Shown one piece after another: positions 1 to 6,083 of a DNA stretch of 12,823 bases; positions within the stretch are counted from its first letter, which is position 1; each line of letters begins with the position of its first letter. This stretch comes from JADFRG01 sp964590515. Lineage in GTDB: Bacteria > Chloroflexota > Anaerolineae > Anaerolineales > E44-bin32. The notes under the pieces are model-generated. The model was not told where the DNA came from and did not search any database. It saw nothing but the letters and a program-made list of their open reading frames with translations. The stretch lies in NCBI GenBank assembly GCA_964590515.1, contig CAZPZD010000059.1:1-12823 (forward strand), in the 5' to 3' direction. Position numbers and translations under genes: made by a program.

Positions 1-1004
1 TCCACATAGGCGCGGGTGATCAAACCGCCCATGCTGTGAACCACCAGGTCCACCTTCGTGGCGGGATGGCCGGAGACGGGCTCCCCGACGTAGTCCAATT
101 GGTTTGCCCGCTCGAGGATCCCGGGGAGGCCCTCCTCGAGGCGTTGGGCCGCCACCAGGATGCTTCGACGCCAATCCACCGAGAAGGGAAACAGGGTCTG
201 ATCGAGAACGTACCCGGTCTTCTGCAAATGGACGAACAGGGGTTCGTAGATGCCGATGACCGGGTCCATGATGCCCGAGAAAGTCGGCGGCATCGTCCCC
301 AGGATGCCAGGGATGAAGACCAGCGGGTGGATCCGCATCTGCTCCATGGCGATCACGAACTGGTTGGTCCCAAACCAGGTTGCCTCGATGAAGAGGGTCG
401 AAGCCGAAGATGGCTGAATCCAGAGCGACCAATACAGCCGCCGCTGGGTGCCAGCCGGGACGGAAACCCGGGCCGAGAAGGCCGAGTACCCGCGCAGGGA
501 GTAAGGGCCGCTTTCCTCGAAGATTTGCCCGCATCCGCACTCCGGTTCGTCCGGCGCGCCATACAGCCAGAACCGAGCGCCATCGTTGGAGTAGATCTTC
601 ACCAGCAGGAAACTCGCGCAGTTCGGGCCTCCGGCGGGACAAGTCAGGGTGAGCTGCATGATCAGCGGATTGAAGTCCGGCCAGCCATCCTGATTGGGGG
701 AGATTGTGAGGTCGACACCAGACGCCTGGGCTTCGGCCGCCGACGCGGCGCGAGCCGGTAACTTACCCGATGGCGAAGTGAACTCGAGGGCCGTGCTCGG
801 CGCCAGGTCGGATCCGGGGATGGGCGTGCTGGTCGGGTCTGGCTGCGATGCGGTGCTCGCTGAATGCCCACCGGGTGCTGCGGCTGTGGCCCCAACCAGG
901 ACCAGGCCTCCGATCGCGAGGATCCCGAACAGCTCGCGCTGAGCCGGCCGGCTCAAGAGTGGGCTTCTGAGGACTGGCACGAAATGAATGCGCGGCCTGA
1001 ACAT
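1..1004 (-). CDS. Exported alpha/beta-hydrolase lipase/esterase, C-terminus beyond left edge
   Basis: The product is probably a secreted or membrane-anchored ester hydrolase. I translated the minus strand: 334 complete codons are visible and the gene continues off the left edge. Start choice: ATG at 1004-1002 is preceded by a strong GGAGGAG ribosome binding site about 6 bases away. A hydrophobic stretch at residues about 25-42 (LFGILAIGGLVLVGATAAA) suggests a signal peptide or anchor. Residues about 80-225 look beta-rich with several cysteines and I do not recognise them. The hydrolase part begins with FIPGILGT at 230-237, the usual first strand and oxyanion region of LCAT/PGAP1-like lipases, and reaches the nucleophile elbow VHSMGG with Ser324. 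The acid and His of the triad would lie beyond the edge. It is divergent from the histidine kinase. Substrate is unknown. Confidence 0.85.
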   Translation of the reverse strand, partial: MFRPRIHFVPVLRSPLLSRPAQRELFGILAIGGLVLVGATAAAPGGHSASTASQPDPTSTPIPGSDLAPSTALEFTSPSGKLPARAASAAEAQASGVDLTISPNQDGWPDFNPLIMQLTLTCPAGGPNCASFLLVKIYSNDGARFWLYGAPDEPECGCGQIFEESGPYSLRGYSAFSARVSVPAGTQRRLYWSLWIQPSSASTLFIEATWFGTNQFVIAMEQMRIHPLVFIPGILGTMPPTFSGIMDPVIGIYEPLFVHLQKTGYVLDQTLFPFSVDWRRSILVAAQRLEEGLPGILERANQLDYVGEPVSGHPATKVDLVVHSMGGLITRAYV

Positions 1005-1076
1005 AGGAACTCCTCCGACTTTCTGGGAAGCATCCTATTCGCCCTAGGCCGGCCGCAGATCAACCAAAATGCGTAT

Positions 1077-1103
1077 TTGCCGGTCCTGCTCGCACCGTAT
1101 AAT
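1077..1103 (+). promoter_or_regulatory. Candidate sigma-70 promoter of the two-component operon (leaderless layout)
   Basis: A perfect TATAAT lies at 1098-1103 and a TTGCCG hexamer at 1077-1082, with a 15-base spacer that is shorter than ideal. The -10 box ends six bases before the GTG at 1110, so transcription would begin at or next to the start codon. No Shine-Dalgarno sequence is visible there, which fits a leaderless mRNA. The role is inferred from position and motif only. Confidence 0.5.
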
Positions 1104-1109
1104 CCGGAA

Positions 1110-2285
1110 GTGGCCACACATCGGCAGAGCCCGGCCTTCTTCTACGCCTTTGGTTTCCTGTTCATCCTGGCGGTCAGCCTTCGATCGCTTGGCTACTACT
1201 TCATTGAAGGGCACGGGCTGAGGTGGGTTGCCTCGGCGCTGCTGGCCACTTTCGGATTGTTGTACTCCACTGAGCGCTTGATCTCACGCCGGTTTCCGGT
1301 CTACCTGCATATGTACCTGGCCATCCAAACTGTGCTTGCGCTGGTGATCCTGCTGCTTCCGCCCCAACACTTCTTCTCCGCGGGCCTCGGCCTGGTCTTG
1401 AGTGGTCAAGCAGTTCTCCTGCTTCCCGGGCGGCAAGCCTACGCGTGGATCGGCGCCTTCATCGGAGTTATGCTCTTCGGCCTCGTGTGGGGCCAGGGTC
1501 TGCTCAACGGCCTGACCCTTGGCCTGCTCTTCATCGGTGGCTATCTCTTCACCGGCGCCTACGCCGGCGCAGTCGGGCGGGCCACCGCCGCTCAACACCG
1601 AAGCGAGGCGCTGCTCTCGGACTTGCAGGAGGCCCACGGACAGCTGCAGCTGTATGCCGTTCAAGCCGAGCATCTGGCGGTGGTGGAGGAACGGCAGCGG
1701 ATGGCGCGGGACCTGCACGATTCCGCGATTCAGGCGTTATACGGTCTGGTGCTTTCCGCCGAAGGGGCGGCCCGAAAGCTCGCCGAGGGAGAGGTTGCCG
1801 TGGTTCGCGAGCGGTTGCAAGAGATCCGGCGAACGGCGCAGGCCGCGCTGCGTGAGATGCGCTCCCTCATTTTCGAACTGCGACCGCCAGATTTGGAAAA
1901 AGAGGGCCTGGTCGCCGCCTTGCGGGCCCGGTTGGAATCGGTCGAAGATCGGGCGGGAGTGCGCACCGCACTTGAAGTCGTGGGGGACGGGCGGTTGCCC
2001 CACGACGTAGAAGCCGGGCTCTACCGGGTCGTGCAGGAAGCGCTCAACAACGCACTGAAACACTCGGGAGCAACCCATGTTACGGTGTCATTGAAGATCG
2101 AATCGGAGGCGGTTGCGCTCGAAGTGGCCGACGATGGGATAGGCTTCGACCCCCAGGCTGCCCACACCGGCGGCGGGCTCGGCCTGCGCGGGTTGGTCGA
2201 ACGCGCCCAAGAACTTGGCGGCAAGCTCAGCCTCCAGAGCGGGCCTGGTCAGGGCACTCGTATCCGGCTGGAGGTGCCCAAATAG
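1110..2285 (+). CDS. NarL/LiaS-type membrane sensor histidine kinase
   Basis: This is the sensor kinase of a two-component system; it should autophosphorylate and pass phosphate to the regulator encoded next. From GTG 1110 it has 391 residues. About six hydrophobic segments fill residues 9-157, followed by a short coiled coil, then a HisKA_3 dimerisation domain with ERQRMARDLHDS (phospho-acceptor His203). The HATPase_c domain has an N box (EALNNALKH, Asn313/314), DDGIGFD at 341-347 and a glycine-rich GLGLRG at 356-361. There is no large extracellular domain, so it probably senses a membrane signal. The frame stays open upstream to 864, but that would run antisense across the lipase start and add an unconvincing N-terminus. 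GTG 1110 follows a TATAAT box and leads into the first membrane segment; ATG 984 is the alternative. Its stop overlaps the next start. Confidence 0.9.
   Translation: MATHRQSPAFFYAFGFLFILAVSLRSLGYYFIEGHGLRWVASALLATFGLLYSTERLISRRFPVYLHMYLAIQTVLALVILLLPPQHFFSAGLGLVLSGQAVLLLPGRQAYAWIGAFIGVMLFGLVWGQGLLNGLTLGLLFIGGYLFTGAYAGAVGRATAAQHRSEALLSDLQEAHGQLQLYAVQAEHLAVVEERQRMARDLHDSAIQALYGLVLSAEGAARKLAEGEVAVVRERLQEIRRTAQAALREMRSLIFELRPPDLEKEGLVAALRARLESVEDRAGVRTALEVVGDGRLPHDVEAGLYRVVQEALNNALKHSGATHVTVSLKIESEAVALEVADDGIGFDPQAAHTGGGLGLRGLVERAQELGGKLSLQSGPGQGTRIRLEVPK
2270..2275 (+). promoter_or_regulatory. Ribosome binding site of the response regulator, inside the kinase 3' end
   Basis: GGAGGT lies six bases before ATA 2282, ideal spacing for initiation at that codon. 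This places the regulator's start at 2282 although the codon is not ATG, GTG or TTG. It is too far (48 bases) from the first in-frame GTG at 2324. Confidence 0.65.
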
Positions 2286-2947
2286 CCGACCCAATTCGGG
2301 TCTTAATTGCGGACGACCATCCCGTGGTGCGGACCGGGATCCGCCACCTGCTGGAGACCGAATCCGGAATCGAGTTGGTGGGCGAGGCAACCAACGGCCG
2401 GGAGGCCGTGAGCGCGGTCAATCAGTCCCATCCGGACGTGATCCTGCTGGACCTGGTGATGCCCGAATTGGACGGGACCGGTGCGATTCGAGAGATCAAG
2501 GCCCAAAACCCAGGCGTTCGGATCCTGGTGCTGACCACCTTCGCCTCCGACGACAAACTCTATCCAGCGATCAAGGCCGGCGCGATGGGGTACCTCTTGA
2601 AAGATACCGAGCCGGAGGATCTTGTGCGGGCGATTCAGCAGGTCCACCGCGGCGAGTATCCGCTTTCGCCCGCCATCGCCCAGAAAGTTCTGCGGGACAT
2701 CGCGCGGCGGGCAGAGGAACCGCTCACGAGCGATCCCTTGACCGCGCGGGAGGTCGAGGTATTGGGCCTGATTGCACGCGGGCTGGCGAATCGGCAGATC
2801 GCCGACCAGCTGGTGATCAGCGAGGCAACCGTCCGGACCCACGTCGGGAATATCCTGGGGAAACTCCATCTCGCGAGCCGGACCCAGGCCGCGTTGTATG
2901 CCCTGCGAGAGGGGATTGCGTCGTTGTACGACTCCGAGGAAGAGTGA
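2282..2947 (+). CDS. NarL/LuxR-family response regulator with apparent ATA start
   Basis: This is the DNA-binding partner of the preceding kinase, 221 residues if translation begins at ATA 2282. The receiver has the acidic pair Asp11/Asp12 (LIADDHP), phospho-acceptor Asp57 (VILLDLVMP), the conserved Thr region (LVLTTF, 83-88) and Lys107 (LLKD). The LuxR helix-turn-helix covers about 153-211 (LTAREVEVLGLIARGLANRQ onward). Start problem: the frame holds no ATG, GTG, TTG or CTG ahead of the first beta strand. The first usable codon, GTG 2324, would delete that strand and both metal-binding aspartates. The frame upstream reads ATA-GCC-GAC-CCA-ATT-CGG, matching the normal M-A-D-P-I-R opening of this family, with GGAGGT before it. 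ATA shares bases with the kinase stop (ATAG), which suggests coupled translation. A base error at 2284 is the alternative. If GTG 2324 is used, the product is 207 residues and defective. Confidence 0.88.
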   Translation: MADPIRVLIADDHPVVRTGIRHLLETESGIELVGEATNGREAVSAVNQSHPDVILLDLVMPELDGTGAIREIKAQNPGVRILVLTTFASDDKLYPAIKAGAMGYLLKDTEPEDLVRAIQQVHRGEYPLSPAIAQKVLRDIARRAEEPLTSDPLTAREVEVLGLIARGLANRQIADQLVISEATVRTHVGNILGKLHLASRTQAALYALREGIASLYDSEEE

Positions 2948-3017
2948 ACCCAGAAACTCGTGAAAATGCCCAGTGGGTTGCGCCGCTAGGCCGGCCGCGC
3001 GATCAGGTGTAAGCTGG

Positions 3018-3878
3018 CTAGCCTTCCGGCGCGGGGGTCTTCTTCAACTTGCCGGGTGGGATTCGAGGGGTGGCAGTTTCGGCTGCGGGGGTCTTCTTGA
3101 GCTGACCCGGAGGGATTTCGCCCTGGGGGCCCTCGCCTCGGAGCTTCTCGACTTCTTCGATCCCCTGGTGCGACTTCTCGAGGGCCCTGTTCAGACCGGG
3201 TCTCGCCTGGTCAGGCGCCTGTTCAAGGACGAGCTGCAGCTTGGCCTCGTGGGTAGCGAGCGCATCCGCCAGCCCATCCAGTTGATCGGGTTCCTGCGCT
3301 GCCAGGTCGAGCAGTTCGGTGACTGCGCCCTCATACCCATCGAGGGCCCGGCCGACGTCCGCCGGGCGCCCAAGCTTCAGCAGCTGCTCAGCTTCGCCCA
3401 ACCGGCGCTCGGCATGCAGCAGCAGCAACCGGGTATCGCCTGCGTTGCTGGTGGACAGCGCCAGCGCCGCCCGCTCGAGTCCCCGCTTGACACCGTACAG
3501 TGAGTCGCCTGGCAGCGCCTCGCCGGAGGCGTAGGCAACCCCGACCGTACCGGCCAACAAAGTAACCGCGATCAGCATGCTCGCCAACGTGTAAGCTAGG
3601 CGCCACCCAAATTTGGGTCGCCGGACCGCTGGGAACGGGCGTGGCGCGGGGTTCTCCCGGGATTGACCAGCCAGCCGCTTCCAAGCGCTGGATCGAAAGG
3701 CTTCCGTCGGAGCGGCAGGTGCCAGATTCCGTTGAGCCGTTGCAGCCGCGACCAACAGCGGACGCAGCTCATCCGCCTGGTCTGGAAACTCCCGCAGGCA
3801 CTCCTCCAGCGAGCTCTGGTGGGTTTGGATCCGCTGGAGACAGCGGTCCAGAATCTCGACGTCCATCCTATGCGCCAT
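3018..3878 (-). CDS. DUF5667-domain membrane protein, probable anti-sigma partner
   Basis: The 286-residue protein is encoded directly behind the ECF sigma factor, with its ATG 11 bases inside the sigma gene, so the two are probably co-translated. Residues 1-90 are cytoplasmic and helix-rich, opening with a segment resembling those that contact ECF factors (LDRCLQRIQ...LEECL...ELRPLL). One transmembrane helix covers about 93-117. Immediately after it is the DUF5667 signature ALPGDSLYGVKRGLE (121-135), followed by an amphipathic helical region to about 250 outside the membrane. The tail repeats IPPG(Q/K)LKKTPA twice. Topology and position suggest it holds the sigma factor inactive until an envelope signal arrives; that role is inferred. 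A second in-frame ATG at 3866 (Met5) is an alternative start. It converges on the response regulator and no convincing terminator was seen in 2948-3017. Confidence 0.85.
   Translation of the reverse strand: MAHRMDVEILDRCLQRIQTHQSSLEECLREFPDQADELRPLLVAAATAQRNLAPAAPTEAFRSSAWKRLAGQSRENPAPRPFPAVRRPKFGWRLAYTLASMLIAVTLLAGTVGVAYASGEALPGDSLYGVKRGLERAALALSTSNAGDTRLLLLHAERRLGEAEQLLKLGRPADVGRALDGYEGAVTELLDLAAQEPDQLDGLADALATHEAKLQLVLEQAPDQARPGLNRALEKSHQGIEEVEKLRGEGPQGEIPPGQLKKTPAAETATPRIPPGKLKKTPAPEG
3031..3117 (-). repeat. Two-copy 54-bp-period repeat encoding the DUF5667 protein tail
   Basis: GCGGGGGTCTTCTT occurs at 3031-3044 and again at 3085-3098, exactly 54 bases (18 codons) apart, within related 33-base blocks (3031-3063 and 3085-3117). 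On the coding strand each block encodes IPPG(Q/K)LKKTPA. The DNA identity suggests a fairly recent in-frame duplication. The basic, proline-rich tail lies on the outer side of the membrane in the predicted topology. Confidence 0.75.
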
Positions 3879-4419
3879 CCTGGTCCAATCTCTGATTAAG
3901 CTCCTTCAGCGCCCGATGCAGCAATACCCGCACCGCACCCGAGCTGCGCCCCATCCAACTCGCCACTGTTTCCGTAGGGAGCTCGAGCACGACTCGCAGC
4001 CTAATCACCTCTCGGTAGTCCTCTGAGAGCTGGCCCAGGGCTTGAGCGATCCCCAGGAGCTCTTCCTGTTGCTCGCGATCTCCACCGGAGTCATCGCCAG
4101 CGCTCTCGGACTCGCCCTCAAGCTCCATCCTTGAACGATGGCGGTAGTGATCGGCCAGCAGATTCTTCGCCACCTGGTATAGGTAGGCGGAGAATGGGTG
4201 GCCCCGGTCCTCATAGCGGTCCAGCGCTTCATAGGTTCGCAGAAAAACAGTCTCACAGAGGTCCTCCGCGTCCCGCTCGCCGTCGACCCGCATCCGGATG
4301 AAGCGATAAATCGGATCCAGGTAGCGTTCATAGAGTTGACCGAACGCCTCAACCTGCCCGCCTTTTGCCCGGGCGATCAGCTCGGCGTCGCTGGGTGACG
4401 GTTCTTCGTAATCACCCAT
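3868..4419 (-). CDS. ECF-family RNA polymerase sigma factor
   Basis: This 183-residue sigma-70-family factor directs RNA polymerase to an alternative promoter set. The sigma-2 region covers about 22-92 (AFGQLYERYLDPIYRFI, then ERDAEDLCETVFLRTYEAL for -10 recognition). After an acidic linker rich in Glu, Ser and Asp (99-120), the sigma-4 region at about 124-178 ends in a helix-turn-helix (ETVASWMGRSSGAVRVLLHR) for -35 recognition. There is no sigma-1 or sigma-3 region, as expected for ECF factors. ATG 4419 is the only reasonable start, and it has no Shine-Dalgarno sequence. It sits directly after a candidate ECF-type promoter on the same strand. Its 3' end overlaps the DUF5667 gene. The same motif on the opposite strand suggests that it controls itself and the divergent kinase operon. 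Confidence 0.93.
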   Translation of the reverse strand: MGDYEEPSPSDAELIARAKGGQVEAFGQLYERYLDPIYRFIRMRVDGERDAEDLCETVFLRTYEALDRYEDRGHPFSAYLYQVAKNLLADHYRHRSRMELEGESESAGDDSGGDREQQEELLGIAQALGQLSEDYREVIRLRVVLELPTETVASWMGRSSGAVRVLLHRALKELNQRLDQDGA

Positions 4420-4451
4420 GAGAACGAATGAAGCTTGGCATCGTTACAGGG
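4420..4451 (-). promoter_or_regulatory. Candidate autoregulatory ECF-type promoter or operator of the sigma gene
   Basis: Read on the minus strand: CCCTGTAAC (4451-4443), 16 bases, then CGTTCTC (4426-4420). TGTAAC with a CGTT-like -10 at this spacing resembles known ECF promoters such as the Bacillus sigma-X and sigma-W classes. The element abuts the sigma ATG. That is tight: transcription would have to begin almost on the start codon, so an operator is an alternative. The same motif occurs on the plus strand at 4496-4527. Confidence 0.55.
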
Positions 4452-4495
4452 AGCTCAGCACACCTAACGGCGGTAGGACCAGGGTCATGGGGAAG

Positions 4496-4527
4496 CCCTG
4501 TAACAGTAAAGCATTTCCCCGGTTCTC
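4496..4527 (+). promoter_or_regulatory. Candidate ECF-type promoter of the pseudokinase operon
   Basis: CCCTGTAAC (4496-4504), 16 bases, then GGTTCTC (4521-4527). It matches the minus-strand element at 4420-4451 at every position of both blocks except the first base of the second block. The two CCCTGTAAC blocks form a 9-bp inverted repeat with 44 bases between the arms. Transcription would start near 4533 and leave a leader of about 120 bases before ATG 4653. Confidence 0.6.
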
Positions 4528-4617
4528 CTAATAGGACCGCAACGCCATGCGCAGACGGAGTTATTGGCGCCGGCCCAAGTTCAACGGTTTCGACGAGAGG
4601 GCATTCTACGCCCCTCC

Positions 4618-4646
4618 ATGACGGCGGAGACCAGGAACCTTACCCT
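4618..4646 (+). promoter_or_regulatory. Possible second, leaderless-type promoter before the pseudokinase
   Basis: ATGACG (4618-4623), a 17-base spacer and TACCCT (4641-4646) give a weak sigma-70-like pair. The -10 candidate ends six bases before ATG 4653, the same offset as between TATAAT and GTG in the histidine kinase gene. There is no good Shine-Dalgarno sequence before this ATG. Both hexamers are poor matches. Confidence 0.25.
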
Positions 4647-4652
4647 CACCGC

Positions 4653-6035
4653 ATGATAGAGCTGACCGGAAAACAGCTGGGTGCTTATCAGATCGTCGAG
4701 CGGATCGATGGCCGCCCAGGATCGGCCCCCGATCGTCCATCGGTGTCGCGGGTCTTCCGAGCGACCCCTTCGGGCGGTGGAGAGGCCGTCGCGATCAAGG
4801 TGTTCTCGGCGAAGCTGCTCTCGCCGGAGTCCCGGACCCGCCTGCGCGATTCGCTGCGGGCTGTCTCCCAGCTTCGCCACTCCGGTGCCGCGCCAATCCT
4901 TAGCTCCGGGGTAGTCGAGGGGCAGCCCTATATTGTGATGCCTCATTTCAATGCGGGCAGCCTGGCCGACCGGTATGAAAGAGGACTTGCGAGCTCGCTT
5001 AATCCAAGCGAGCTATTGAGTGAGCTCGCTGCCGTGCTGGATGCGGCCCATCAACGAGGGATCGTTCACGGCTCGCTCAGGCCTTCCAGCCTCCTGTTCG
5101 ACCCGGAAAGCGGCAGCATTCGGCTGGTGGGCTTGGGCGAATCGGTCATCTACTCCACCGAGAGAGCCCAGACCGGCGCTGCCGACGTACTCTACGCAGC
5201 GCCGGAGGTTACCGCGGGGCAAGACCCGACCCCGGGCGCGGATCAGTACTCGTTCGGGGTCGTGGCCGCAGAGATGTTGACCGGTCTGCCCGCCGAACAT
5301 GCGCTCGGGTATCTGAGGGCCAGGTCGGTCGGCCGGCCCTACGAGAACCGGAACTTGCGGACTCCCCTGACTGCCCAAACCCTGTTGGCCCTCTCGAAAG
5401 CGACGGCGGCCGCCCCAGGGCAGCGCTTCGCGACCGTCGGCGAGGCCAACCGCAGTTTGCAAATCGCATTGGGCAAGCTGGCTCCTGTGATCGCGCCCGA
5501 GCCGGCCGACGTTCCCGAGGCGCCTCGAGTCCGACCTCGCCGGAGGCGGGCCGCCGCTGCGGTATTCGTCGTCCTATTGCTGGCAGTGGTCGGCATTGTC
5601 CCGGCCCTGGCGGCCGGCTTGATTGAACTGCCAGGCTGGCTGTCTGGGAGCGGGAGTGGATCAATCGAGGGCCTGACATCGTCTGATCCGGCGATCCTAC
5701 TTCCAACGGAGCTCTCGCCTCAGACTGGACAGATCGATCCGCCAGCAGAGGTCGCCGCGGGATCGCCTACCTCGTCGGCAGTCGATCTCGCTCAGCCACC
5801 TGACACGGGGGGATCGACGGCCGGTGGTCCGAGCGTGTCGGCTCCCACTCCCACCCCCGATGCAGCCGCTCAAGCGCCGGCCCCCACCGCAACCTCGCCC
5901 GCCCCGACACCGACGAATTCGCCCGCTCCGACCGCGGCACCGACCCAGACTCAGGTGGTGCCGACGCCGAACGACAAGAAATGCAATGACAAACCTTCCC
6001 ATCCGAACTACTGCACGCCGACTCCCACTCCATGA
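4653..6035 (+). CDS. Transmembrane PknB-like pseudokinase with Pro/Thr-rich outer tail
   Basis: The 460-residue protein has a kinase fold at about 10-275, a membrane helix at about 298-322 after an Arg-rich stop (RVRPRRRR), and an outer tail rich in Pro, Thr, Ser and Ala ending in a Cys pair (Cys444, Cys454). The fold is recognisable from VAIK (Lys49), YAAPEV (181-186) and DQYSFGVV (197-204). The catalytic parts are gone: the alpha-C Glu position is Ser67, HRDLKPxN reads HGSLRPSS (Asp to Ser141, Asn to Ser146), DFG reads GLG (160-162), and the glycine loop is degenerate. It is therefore probably a regulatory or scaffold protein, not an enzyme. Its opening (LTGKQLGAYQIVE) matches the kinase at 7616 (LTGIQLGPYQILE), so they are paralogues. 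The frame is open back to 4428, but that part lies in the promoter region and has no kinase similarity. It is the first gene of a likely three-gene operon. Confidence 0.88.
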   Translation: MIELTGKQLGAYQIVERIDGRPGSAPDRPSVSRVFRATPSGGGEAVAIKVFSAKLLSPESRTRLRDSLRAVSQLRHSGAAPILSSGVVEGQPYIVMPHFNAGSLADRYERGLASSLNPSELLSELAAVLDAAHQRGIVHGSLRPSSLLFDPESGSIRLVGLGESVIYSTERAQTGAADVLYAAPEVTAGQDPTPGADQYSFGVVAAEMLTGLPAEHALGYLRARSVGRPYENRNLRTPLTAQTLLALSKATAAAPGQRFATVGEANRSLQIALGKLAPVIAPEPADVPEAPRVRPRRRRAAAAVFVVLLLAVVGIVPALAAGLIELPGWLSGSGSGSIEGLTSSDPAILLPTELSPQTGQIDPPAEVAAGSPTSSAVDLAQPPDTGGSTAGGPSVSAPTPTPDAAAQAPAPTATSPAPTPTNSPAPTAAPTQTQVVPTPNDKKCNDKPSHPNYCTPTPTP

Positions 6036-6083
6036 TGGAAAGCGGGAGTCCAACCGTTAACTCTCAGGCTGGAGGGAACTAGG

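Noticed and set aside
36..761. Long plus-strand open frame at the left edge
   Set aside because: It is antisense to the lipase, whose minus-strand translation gives FIPGILGT, HSMGG, a signal anchor and a good ribosome binding site. The plus frame has no recognisable protein features.
941..954. Perfect 14-bp palindrome GAGCCGGCCGGCTC
   Set aside because: It lies inside the lipase signal-anchor coding sequence and is built of GGCC/CCGG runs common here. No regulatory placement for either gene.
864..1109. N-terminal extension of the histidine kinase frame
   Set aside because: It crosses the lipase start antisense, has low-quality sequence and no membrane or sensor features. GTG 1110 is better placed.
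2947..2979. AACCCA / TGGGTT inverted repeat between convergent genes as a terminator
   Set aside because: A six-base stem with a 21-base loop and no T run on either strand is too weak to call.
1044..2998. 13-bp direct repeat CTAGGCCGGCCGC at 1044-1056 and 2986-2998 flanking the two-component operon
   Set aside because: It suggests a transposition or attachment site, but one 13-base repeat is expected by chance in this length, more so at high GC. GGCCGGCC also occurs elsewhere in the window, and no integrase or transposase is present.
2215..3012. 265-codon plus-strand frame overlapping the response regulator
   Set aside because: Rich in Arg, Gly and Asp in the manner of a frame-shifted shadow. 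The regulator frame carries all family motifs.
3633..3657. GGGAAC followed by GTTCTC, resembling another ECF promoter
   Set aside because: The spacing is shorter than in the matched pair, the -35 block differs, and it lies within the DUF5667 coding region with no gene placed to use it.
4547..4621. 24-codon basic peptide frame in the pseudokinase leader
   Set aside because: It has an ATG and a stop but only a weak AGGA upstream and no feature of an attenuation peptide. Too short to support without conservation data.
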